From Bradyrhizobium sp. (GTDB lineage: Bacteria > Pseudomonadota > Alphaproteobacteria > Rhizobiales > Xanthobacteraceae): 5,626 nt of DNA. The notes beneath the pieces are model-generated. The model worked only from the letters and a program-made list of their open reading frames with translations. It did not search any database and was not told the origin of the DNA. This document shows, piece by piece, positions 1 to 4,575 of the stretch. A program made the position numbers and the translations under genes. Positions within the stretch are counted from its first letter, which is position 1. Each line of letters opens with the position of its first letter. The DNA lies in contig JACDAG010000421.1 of assembly GCA_013695565.1 (NCBI GenBank), forward strand, positions 1 to 5,626, in the 5' to 3' direction.

Positions 1-747
1 CACCTCGTCACCAGCCATCTCCGGCTCGTGGCCAAGATCGCCATGGGCTATCGCGGCTACGGATTGCCAATCTCCGAAGTCGTTTCGGAAGGCAATGTCG
101 GCCTGATGCAGGCGGTGAAGCGGTTCGAGCCCGAAAAGGGCTTCCGACTCGCTACCTACGCCATGTGGTGGATCAAGGCGTCGATACAAGAGTACATCCT
201 GCGTTCGTGGTCGCTCGTGAAGATGGGCACCACCGCGAACCAGAAGAAGCTGTTCTTCAACCTGCGCAAGGCGAAGAGCAAGATTTCCGCGCTGGACGAG
301 GGCGATCTCCGCCCCGACCAGGTGGCGATCATTGCCAAGCGCCTCGGCGTGACGAATCAGGACGTGATCGACATGAACCGCCGCCTCGGTGGCGACGCGT
401 CGCTCAACGCGCCGATCCGTGACGATGGTGAAGCCGGCGAATGGCAGGACTGGCTGGTCGATAACTCGCCCAACCAGGAAGCCATCATGGCCGAACACGA
501 GGAGTTCGATCATCGCCGGCAGGCGTTGAACGGCGCCATCGGTGTGCTCAACCCGCGCGAACGCCGCATCTTCGAAGCGCGGCGTCTGGCGGAAGAGCCG
601 ATGACGCTGGAAGACCTCGCCGCCGAATTCGGCGTGTCGCGCGAGCGCGTGCGGCAGATCGAGGTCCGGGCTTTCGAGAAGGTGCAGTCGGCCGTCAAAG
701 GCACGATCGCCAGGCAGGAAGCCGCCGTCCTGGAAGCCGCGCACTAA
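1..747 (+). CDS. rpoH: RNA polymerase heat-shock sigma factor RpoH (sigma-32), 5' end cut off by the window
   Basis: The reading frame is open from base 1 and ends with TAA, giving 248 visible residues. RpoH proteins are usually near 290-300, so about 45-55 N-terminal residues lie outside the window. Seen: region 2 from about residue 15 (MGYRGYGLP, then SEGNVGLMQAVKRFEP for core binding), the tryptophan-rich promoter-melting stretch ATYAMWWIKASIQEYILRSW, and the RpoH-specific box QKKLFFNLR at about residues 81-89, which separates this family from RpoD. The C-terminal region 4.2 helix-turn-helix (MTLEDLAAEFGVSRERVRQIE, about 201-221) reads the -35 element. In this family the protein directs core polymerase to chaperone and protease promoters and is itself controlled by proteolysis and translation. 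Its 5' control region is not visible. Rhizobia often carry several rpoH paralogues, and which one this is cannot be decided here. No internal damage is seen. Confidence 0.97.
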   Translation, partial: HLVTSHLRLVAKIAMGYRGYGLPISEVVSEGNVGLMQAVKRFEPEKGFRLATYAMWWIKASIQEYILRSWSLVKMGTTANQKKLFFNLRKAKSKISALDEGDLRPDQVAIIAKRLGVTNQDVIDMNRRLGGDASLNAPIRDDGEAGEWQDWLVDNSPNQEAIMAEHEEFDHRRQALNGAIGVLNPRERRIFEARRLAEEPMTLEDLAAEFGVSRERVRQIEVRAFEKVQSAVKGTIARQEAAVLEAAH

Positions 748-777
748 TCGCGCAGGTTGATGAGGTAATGAACGACG

Positions 778-809
778 AAAGCCGGCGGCAACGCCGGCTT
801 TTTGTTTTT
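778..809 (+). terminator. Rho-independent terminator of rpoH
   Basis: Thirty bases after the rpoH stop there is a perfect 10-bp stem (778-787 with 792-801, core GCCGGCG/CGCCGGC) closed by a GCAA tetraloop of the stable GNRA type. It runs into TTTTTGTTTTT (799-809). The A-rich left foot (AAA, 778-780) pairs with the first T residues. This is a textbook intrinsic terminator reading left to right, and it ends the rpoH transcript as a probable monocistron or last gene. Confidence 0.93.
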
Positions 810-835
810 GCGGGGTGTGCTTCAACACATTTCAG

Positions 836-968
836 TGTCGTCCCCGCGAAAGCGGCGGACCCATACGCCGCAGCAGATATGAGAAAGGCAGTGGTCGTTG
901 CCTTTCTTCATCCGCGTCGCAGCAATGAAGAGTCGTGGGTATGGGTCCCTGCTTTCGCAGGGACGACA
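836..968. repeat. Composite palindromic intergenic repeat (MITE/REP-like, Bradyrhizobium type)
   Basis: Two imperfect inverted arms of about 30 bp bound the element. The left arm is 836-866 (TGTCGTCCCCGCGAAAGC ... GGACCCATAC) and the right arm is 939-968 (GTATGGGTCC ... GGGACGACA). They differ by about two substitutions and one short indel. Each arm can fold on itself: the right arm holds a perfect 8-bp hairpin (945-952 with 957-964) whose loop is GAAA on the minus strand. A separate 9-bp hairpin (AGAAAGGCA 882-890 with TGCCTTTCT 899-907) sits in the middle, so the unit is a three-part nested fold. It lies between the converging ends of rpoH and the amidase gene. From memory, repeats with a GTCCC(T/C)GCGAAAGC(A/G)GGGACCCATA core are abundant in intergenic DNA of Bradyrhizobium relatives. 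No ORF or transposase is present, so the element would be non-autonomous. Confidence 0.82.
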
Positions 969-979
969 GCCGGGCTTCC

Positions 980-1603
980 CTACTCGCCCCACTCGCGCGC
1001 CAGCTTGGCGAGCGCGCAGCCTTCGCAATAGCGGGCGTCCTTGTAGTCGATCCAGTTGTGCGCATAGACCCGCGTCAGCGGGATGCCGTAACGCGCGCGC
1101 AAGACCTTGACGAGGATGCGCCACGCCGCGACCTGCGCCTCGGTCGGCCCTTGCGTCACATCGGGAAAATTGCCGGCGAATTCCACGCCGACCGAATTGC
1201 TGCCGACCACCTGGCGAAAGGTCGGGCGGTTATCGATGTATTTGTTGTCGTTGCGGTTGCCGCCGTCGCCATGGGTCGGCACCAGGTTTTCCGCCACCGC
1301 CCAGTACACGGTGCCGTCGGTTTCGACCCAGACCATGACGCCGCGCCGCGTCGGGTTTTTGGATTGCGCCTGCGCGCCGCCGCGGGCCGAACCGGCCGGG
1401 CCTTCGGTCTGGTGCACGATGATGTTGCGCCAGGGATGGGCTTTTGCGGCGTCGCCCCAGGGCGCCAGCCAGACCATCTTCAGGCCGGGGATATCGGGCG
1501 TGCCCGAGGATCGCGCGATGGCGGCAAGATCAGACGTTTGGGCAGATGCGGGAACAGCGAACGCGATGGCGCAAAGCGCGATCGCAAGACGACGGAGGTT
1601 CAT
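980..1603 (-). CDS. Secreted N-acetylmuramoyl-L-alanine amidase-like protein (Amidase_2/PGRP fold)
   Basis: 207 residues. The first 21 form a signal peptide: charged MNLRR, a hydrophobic core, then the cleavage motif PASA before Q22, which predicts export to the periplasm. The rest fits the Amidase_2 zinc-hydrolase family, which cleaves the lactyl-amide bond between N-acetylmuramic acid and L-Ala of peptidoglycan. Visible family marks: first zinc ligand H64 in NIIVHQTEGP, the SVGVEFAGN strand with E141, second ligand H182 in VYAHNWIDYKD, and a probable third ligand C193 in R-Y-C, where R191 takes the place of the usual lysine two residues before the ligand. C196 is an alternative ligand or a disulphide partner. 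The ATG is chosen because it gives the intact signal peptide. It begins 36 bp after the diguanylate cyclase gene on the same strand, so the two are likely co-transcribed. Its ribosome binding site is poor and masked by a hairpin (1608-1627). Substrate specificity is inferred. Confidence 0.85.
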   Translation of the reverse strand: MNLRRLAIALCAIAFAVPASAQTSDLAAIARSSGTPDIPGLKMVWLAPWGDAAKAHPWRNIIVHQTEGPAGSARGGAQAQSKNPTRRGVMVWVETDGTVYWAVAENLVPTHGDGGNRNDNKYIDNRPTFRQVVGSNSVGVEFAGNFPDVTQGPTEAQVAAWRILVKVLRARYGIPLTRVYAHNWIDYKDARYCEGCALAKLAREWGE

Positions 1604-1607
1604 ACGC

Positions 1608-1627
1608 GGGGGTCCAGTGAGACCCCC
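1608..1627 (-). promoter_or_regulatory. GC-rich stem-loop directly before the amidase start codon
   Basis: Seen: a perfect 7-bp stem (GGGGGTC 1608-1614 with GACCCCC 1621-1627) and a 6-base loop, ending four bases before the amidase ATG on the minus strand. The G-run on the minus-strand RNA is the only purine-rich stretch that could pair with 16S rRNA, and it is locked in this stem. There is no U-run, so it is not a standard terminator. Inferred: it may lower or regulate translation of the amidase relative to the upstream cyclase, or be an mRNA processing or stability element. The structure itself is certain; the role is not. Confidence 0.5.
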
Positions 1628-1639
1628 TGAGTACCATGT

Positions 1640-2857
1640 TCAGGCGAGTTTGCGCAGGGTCACATCCGCCATCACGGCTATTTCGAGCTCGGGCGCCAGC
1701 GGCGGCGCGGGCTCGTAGGTGGCAAGGCAGTTACGGCCGTCCTTCTTGGCGTCGTAGAGCGCGTGGTCGGCGGCCGCGATCAGGCGATCGGGGAATGCGC
1801 CCATCTCCCGGGTCCATTGCGCGACGCCGATCGAGACCGAGATCGGTATATCGCCGCCCATGCATTGCTCGGCGTCGGCACGGCATACTTCCAGCACCCG
1901 GCGCGCGATCATCGCGCCCTCGCGCAAGGTCGAGGACGGCAGCACGATGCAGAATTCGTCGCCGCCGGACCGCGCCAGCATGTCGCCGGGCCGCAGGCGG
2001 GTTTGCGCCATCAGGGTGAAGTGCTGCAGGCAGGCGTCGCCGGCGGCGTGGCCGTGGGTGTCGTTGATGCTCTTGAAGCCGTCGAGGTCGATCACCAACA
2101 GCGCGAAGGGCTGGTTGCTGCGCTCCGAGCGGGCGCATTCCTCGGTCAGGCGCTGCAGCAGATGGCGGCGGTTGCCGACGCCGGTGAGGTCGTCGAGCAG
2201 CGCCAGATCGGCGACTTCACTGCGCAGATGATCGATCGCCATCAGCAGGAAGCCGAAGTTCAGCGCCATCGACAGGAACACCAGCATCAGGATCACCACC
2301 GACTGCGCCGGGCTGAAATGCATGTAGGAGAAGCCGGCGGCAATGCCGGCGACCAGCCGGACGGCGTAAATGGCGATGATGAGGCTGGCGACGACGGCGG
2401 CCAGCCGCGCGCCCGGATTGACGCGACCCTCATGCGGGGTCAGCAAGAGTTTGACGCTCAGTGCCAGCGGAAGGACCTGGCCGATCGTAAAAATGGTGAG
2501 GCGCGCGGACGAGCTGTCATAGCCGAACATGAAAAACGAAAGGCCGGCAAAGCTCAGCCCCATGATCAGCCAGGTGGCGCGCCACGAAACCGGCTTGTTG
2601 AAGAATTTCTGGATGCCCATCGCGGCGAGGCAAAGCGCGAAAATCATCGCGGTGCCGGCGGCGAGCAGCGGCACCAGCGAATCCGTCACCACCCGCAGCA
2701 TCGCGACGGCAGCACCTGCGGCCGCGACAAAGGACGAGCCGGTCCAGAACCGCGCGGCATGGAATGACGGATAGCTGCGGATCACGTAGGCCCAGATCAG
2801 GCCCAGCGCGAGAAAGTTGATGACGAACACCGTCCACAGCGTCGGAACGCTCAGCAT
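1640..2857 (-). CDS. Membrane-anchored diguanylate cyclase (GGDEF domain)
   Basis: 405 residues. The N-terminal half (about 8-207) is hydrophobic, with six or seven likely membrane helices (around 8-27, 38-56, 60-83, 95-112, 120-140, 152-174 and 186-207), and carries no sensor domain that I recognise. A complete GGDEF domain follows from about 220: DDLTGVGNRR (222-231), the metal-binding strand VIDLDGFKSIND with D257, the catalytic SGGDEF signature (297-302), and SVSIGVA (340-346). An intact inhibitory I-site RxxD (R289-D292, RPGD) lies exactly five residues before GGDEF. An active enzyme condensing two GTP into c-di-GMP with product feedback inhibition is therefore expected. A roughly 25-residue tail of unknown role ends the protein. 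There is no EAL or HD-GYP domain. The amidase gene follows 36 bp downstream. The start codon has only a weak Shine-Dalgarno (CCCGGG about 8 bases before), but the ATG begins directly at the first membrane helix. Confidence 0.93.
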   Translation of the reverse strand: MLSVPTLWTVFVINFLALGLIWAYVIRSYPSFHAARFWTGSSFVAAAGAAVAMLRVVTDSLVPLLAAGTAMIFALCLAAMGIQKFFNKPVSWRATWLIMGLSFAGLSFFMFGYDSSSARLTIFTIGQVLPLALSVKLLLTPHEGRVNPGARLAAVVASLIIAIYAVRLVAGIAAGFSYMHFSPAQSVVILMLVFLSMALNFGFLLMAIDHLRSEVADLALLDDLTGVGNRRHLLQRLTEECARSERSNQPFALLVIDLDGFKSINDTHGHAAGDACLQHFTLMAQTRLRPGDMLARSGGDEFCIVLPSSTLREGAMIARRVLEVCRADAEQCMGGDIPISVSIGVAQWTREMGAFPDRLIAAADHALYDAKKDGRNCLATYEPAPPLAPELEIAVMADVTLRKLA

Positions 2858-3134
2858 TGCGAACCCGGGACGCTTACGGCCCCGTCTCCCCTGTTAGATC
2901 GCCCAAGAGCTTTCGCCCCCGGAACGTTTCCCCGATCGACAATCCCCGTTGTCTTACGGACAAGGTGCGCCCGCGGCGCTTAACGGACTCTCACCGCCGC
3001 CGTCTAATCCACACCGTGGTTTTAAATTGATGAAGAGCGCGCGCGTTGGGGCATCGTTAAGCATGATGCGCGCGAGCGCCGATGGCGATGCGAGTGGCGT
3101 TTTGGTGAAAAAATGCATCAAAATGCAAGACAAC

Positions 3135-3143
3135 TGTGGATAA
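3135..3143 (-). promoter_or_regulatory. Perfect consensus DnaA box
   Basis: TGTGGATAA on the plus strand is the exact complement of the high-affinity DnaA box TTATCCACA. A second, one-mismatch copy (TAATCCACA) lies 130 bp upstream in the opposite orientation. DnaA binds such 9-mers both at origins and as a transcription factor. Only one perfect site is present, and no typical origin neighbours such as dnaA, hemE or parAB are in the window. A regulatory or titration site, or chance, is therefore likelier than an origin. Confidence 0.4.
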
Positions 3144-3214
3144 CGTGATGACGGCGACGTGACAGCACGCGGCAGTCGCCCGCGAATCTGTTGCAATCGC
3201 TGTCGAGGATGTTG

Positions 3215-3244
3215 CGAGGTTGGCCCTCCGCCAAGCATGCCTCG
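3215..3244 (+). promoter_or_regulatory. Bulged stem-loop in the probable leader of the Lys-rich peptide gene
   Basis: CGAGG-TTGGC (3215-3224) pairs with GCCAA (3230-3234) and CCTCG (3240-3244). The result is a 10-bp stem with a CCTCC loop and a 5-base bulge (GCATG) on the right side. It ends 30 bases before the Shine-Dalgarno of the 22-residue peptide gene, so it would lie in that mRNA's 5' leader if transcription starts further upstream. No T-run follows, so it is not an intrinsic terminator. Any role in control is a guess. Confidence 0.3.
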
Positions 3245-3273
3245 GAGTCGCGTTTCAACCCATTAAAACCTTA

Positions 3274-3279
3274 AGAGGA
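3274..3279 (+). promoter_or_regulatory. Strong ribosome binding site of the Lys-rich peptide gene
   Basis: AGAGGA is a close match to the anti-Shine-Dalgarno complement and stands four bases before ATG 3284. It is one of the clearest Shine-Dalgarno sites in the window, and it is the main reason to treat the very short reading frame after it as a translated gene. Confidence 0.8.
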
Positions 3280-3283
3280 TACT

Positions 3284-3352
3284 ATGGCTAAGAAAGCGAA
3301 GAAGGCGAAAAAGGCGAAGAAGGCGAAGAAGGCCAAGAAGTCGAAGAAGTGA
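3284..3352 (+). CDS. 22-residue Lys/Ala-repeat peptide (histone H1-tail-like), function unknown
   Basis: The gene is too short for usual gene-calling limits. ATG to TGA encodes Met-Ala followed by (KKA)5-KKS-KK: 14 Lys, 6 Ala, 1 Ser and the initiator Met, with no acidic or aromatic residue. Evidence for a real gene: a strong Shine-Dalgarno (AGAGGA) at four-base spacing, an ATG start, an in-frame stop, and two stem-loops immediately downstream, the second with a T6 tract. Twelve of 14 lysines use AAG, as expected in a GC-rich host. The sequence resembles the Lys/Ala tails of eukaryotic histone H1 and of bacterial H1-like proteins, which bind nucleic acid through charge, so DNA, RNA or ribosome binding is the natural guess. 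It is much shorter than those proteins and has no globular part. A lysine-sensing leader peptide is a second reading, but no plus-strand gene follows for 1.4 kb. I do not recognise a named family. Confidence 0.72.
   Translation: MAKKAKKAKKAKKAKKAKKSKK
3290..3349 (+). repeat. 9-bp tandem repeat coding for Lys-Lys-Ala units
   Basis: About 6.7 copies of the unit AAGAAGGCG run in frame. Only scattered base changes occur: AAA for AAG in two units, GCC for GCG in one, and TCG (Ser) in the sixth. Because the period is a multiple of three, gain or loss of units by slippage would lengthen or shorten the peptide without a frameshift, so copy number may vary between strains. Confidence 0.9.
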
Positions 3353-3358
3353 ATTTTG

Positions 3359-3389
3359 GCCCGGGTGGGGCGCTCAGTTCCGCCCGGGC
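3359..3389 (+). terminator. Stem-loop just after the Lys-rich peptide gene
   Basis: GCCCGGG (3359-3365) pairs perfectly with CCCGGGC (3383-3389). Further G-C and G-U pairs extend the stem inward (3366-3370 with 3378-3382), leaving a loop of about seven bases. It begins six bases after the TGA. The following sequence, TTCCAATTT, is only a weak T-tract. It may be a first, leaky terminator or a 3'-end stabilising stem for the short mRNA. Confidence 0.55.
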
Positions 3390-3420
3390 TTCCAATTTCA
3401 AGCGACCAGTTTCGAAAGCG

Positions 3421-3443
3421 GCGGGCCTCGGGCCTGCTTTTTT
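3421..3443 (+). terminator. Rho-independent terminator, possibly used from both sides
   Basis: GCGGGCC (3421-3427) pairs with GGCCTGC (3431-3437) around a TCG loop, with one G-U pair, and runs straight into TTTTTT (3438-3443). This is a clear intrinsic terminator for the plus strand, ending transcription from the Lys-rich peptide gene. AAAGC at 3415-3419 can pair with GCTTT at 3436-3440 to extend the stem. On the minus strand the same stem is followed by GCTTTCG, so it may also partly terminate the LysE-family gene, whose stop lies 30 bases away. Confidence 0.82.
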
Positions 3444-3472
3444 GTGCCCGGAATTCTACCGATCCATAAAGT

Positions 3473-4099
3473 CTACCGTTCCGCAAACGCCAGCTTCGCG
3501 CCCAAGGCTGCGAAGCCCGCCGCAAAACTGCGGCGCAGCCAGGCCATCACCCTGGGCCGGGTGATGACGCGGTCGCGGACGCCGGCCGCGAACAGGCCGT
3601 AGACGGCGAACACCGCAAAGGTCATCGCCATGAAGACCCCGCTCAATTCCAGCATCCGCGCCAAAGGATAGGCCTCGTCGACGGCGATGAATTGCGGCAG
3701 GAACGCCAGGAAGAAGATCGACAGTTTCGGATTGAGGATGTTGATCAAAATCGCCGTGACGATCACCTTTCGGCTCGATCGACCCGCCGCCGGACTTGCA
3801 TCGGTCTTTGCATCGATCGCAAGCGCACCGGTCTCGCGCAGCGCCTGCCAGGCCATATAGAGCAGATAGACCACCCCGCACCATTTCAACGCCGCGAACG
3901 CCAAGGCGCTGGTGTGCAGCACGGCGGCGAGCCCAAGCATCGCGGCGATCATCTGCGGCAGGATCCCGAGCGTGCAGCCAAAGGCGGCGGCGATAGAGGC
4001 GCGGCCGCCTTGCGTCAGCGCCACCGCCAGCGTGTAGAGCACGCCGGTGCCGGGGGATGCGACCACGATCAGCGTGGTCAGCAGGAAGGACCATGTCAT
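3473..4099 (-). CDS. LysE/RhtB-family amino-acid (or small-metabolite) exporter
   Basis: 208 residues, the normal size for this family of inner-membrane efflux proteins. The N-terminus MTWSFLLTTLIVVASPGTG is helix one with the family's conserved Pro-Gly turn; many members have PGP, here PGTG. Hydrophobic segments follow at about 36-60, 65-87, 113-137, 150-173 and 188-206. The second family hallmark, NILNPKLSIFFLAFLPQF (120-137), is intact. A polar linker (about 91-110) separates the two halves. Members export lysine, threonine, homoserine lactone, leucine, cysteine and others, and the substrate cannot be read from sequence. The frame stays open upstream, but that extension overlaps the response regulator gene in another frame and is not membrane-like. 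The start at 4099 is therefore chosen; AGGG nine bases before it is a modest ribosome binding site. It lies 80 bp after the response regulator on the same strand, so an operon is possible. Confidence 0.9.
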   Translation of the reverse strand: MTWSFLLTTLIVVASPGTGVLYTLAVALTQGGRASIAAAFGCTLGILPQMIAAMLGLAAVLHTSALAFAALKWCGVVYLLYMAWQALRETGALAIDAKTDASPAAGRSSRKVIVTAILINILNPKLSIFFLAFLPQFIAVDEAYPLARMLELSGVFMAMTFAVFAVYGLFAAGVRDRVITRPRVMAWLRRSFAAGFAALGAKLAFAER

Positions 4100-4142
4100 T
4101 GCGCGATACCCTGTTTCTTTCTGACGGCGGACCATATCGTGG

Positions 4143-4156
4143 CGCGGCCGGCCGCG
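4143..4156. repeat. 14-bp perfect GC palindrome between response regulator and exporter genes
   Basis: CGCGGCCGGCCGCG reads the same on both strands and lies in the 80-bp gap, 44 bases upstream of the exporter start and 24 bases after the receiver stop codon. It could be an operator for the exporter or a weak 5-bp hairpin with a CCGG loop. In GC-rich DNA such a sequence can also arise by chance. No T-run is attached, so it is not an intrinsic terminator. Confidence 0.35.
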
Positions 4157-4179
4157 GAAGGGATTCGCGCTTTGCCCCG

Positions 4180-4575
4180 CTACGCCTCGCCCATCCGGCT
4201 CCAGGCCATCGACATCTTTTCCGCCTCGCGGATCACATCCAGCGGCGCCCACGGCTTGGTCCAGAATTTGGCGCCCTCCGGCAGCTCCAGCCGTAGCGGA
4301 ACGCCCGAGGTGACGATCACGTCCATGTCCGGATTGAATTTCTTGGCGACATAAGCGAGATCGACGCCATTCTTGTGGCCGGCGAGCTGGACGTCGGTCA
4401 TCATCAGCACGAGGCTTGCCCCCGCCTCCTCCAGGACAAGTTCGGCAGCCTCCGCGCTTTCGCATTCGATCACCTCCATGTCGCTCTCTTCCAGCAACAG
4501 GCAGATCATTTCCCGCTGCATCGGATCGTCTTCGACAACGAGTGCGGTCGCGCGGAATGGCTTTGATTGTCCCAT
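4180..4575 (-). CDS. Single-domain response regulator (CheY-like receiver)
   Basis: 131 residues from the chosen start, essentially only a receiver domain. The acidic pocket E15-D16-D17 (LVVEDDPMQ), phospho-acceptor D61 (MMTDVQLAG), the switch residue T89/S90 (VTSG) and the conserved lysine K107 (WTKPW) are all present, so phosphorylation should work. There is no DNA-binding or enzymatic output domain, so it probably acts by protein contact or as a phosphate shuttle. An in-frame ATG 43 codons upstream exists, but that extension is low-complexity and basic. The internal start at 4575 has a fine Shine-Dalgarno AGGGAG seven bases upstream and begins right before the first receiver strand, so I prefer it. 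No histidine kinase is in the window, so its partner is unknown. The LysE-family gene follows after 80 bp, and the SDR gene is divergent. Confidence 0.92.
   Translation of the reverse strand: MGQSKPFRATALVVEDDPMQREMICLLLEESDMEVIECESAEAAELVLEEAGASLVLMMTDVQLAGHKNGVDLAYVAKKFNPDMDVIVTSGVPLRLELPEGAKFWTKPWAPLDVIREAEKMSMAWSRMGEA

Larger units (their letters stand above)
2858..3283. other. 426-bp gene-free interval between divergent genes
   Basis: This interval separates the minus-strand diguanylate cyclase from the plus-strand Lys-rich peptide gene, so it must hold promoters for both. No convincing -35/-10 pair can be assigned by eye. The small ORFs here lack coding character. Visible structure: a one-mismatch DnaA box (TAATCCACA, 3005-3013), an AT-rich patch (about 3019-3030), a GC stem (about 3040-3074) whose inner part is GCATC 3051-3055 with GATGC 3065-3069, and an AT-rich weak stem TTTTGGTG 3100-3107 with CATCAAAA 3116-3123. 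A perfect DnaA box (3135-3143) and a bulged 10-bp stem (3215-3244) follow. GANTC sites, the CcrM methylation target in alphaproteobacteria, occur at 2986, 3184 and 3245, about what chance would give. The interval could hide a small RNA or a long leader, but none can be called from sequence alone. Confidence 0.6.

Noticed and set aside
935..1630. Plus-strand frame opposite the amidase gene
   Set aside because: It starts inside the palindromic repeat, has shadow-like composition, and opposes a gene with signal peptide and zinc ligands.
1763..2767. Long open frame on the plus strand opposite the diguanylate cyclase
   Set aside because: Its product is rich in His, Gln, Arg and Gly with no domain, as expected for an antisense shadow of a GC-rich gene. 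The minus-strand product has a complete GGDEF domain.
2921..2950. GGAAC ... CGTT as an EcfG-type promoter for the plus strand
   Set aside because: The spacer is 21 bases, well beyond the 16-17 required, and nothing codes on the plus strand for more than 300 bases.
2949..3143. Small plus-strand frame in the gene-free interval
   Set aside because: It has no ribosome binding site and an unremarkable product, and it runs across the stems and ends in the DnaA box. It is probably a chance frame.
2858..3283. Chromosomal origin of replication
   Set aside because: There is only one perfect and one near DnaA box, no clear AT-rich unwinding repeats, and no dnaA, hemE, parAB or gid-type neighbours.
3284..3443. 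Lysine-sensing attenuator controlling the LysE-family gene
   Set aside because: The exporter lies on the opposite, converging strand, so a leader peptide here cannot control it in cis by attenuation.
3271..3525. Minus-strand frame whose end reads as a Phe-Phe-Ala repeat resembling a membrane helix
   Set aside because: It is the exact antisense of the Lys-Lys-Ala repeat. It has no good ribosome binding site and runs through two terminator stems, whereas the plus-strand frame has all gene signals.
4100..4465. N-terminal extension of the LysE-family exporter
   Set aside because: The extension overlaps the response regulator in another frame and is Gly/Arg-rich, while the family starts directly with the first membrane helix at 4099.
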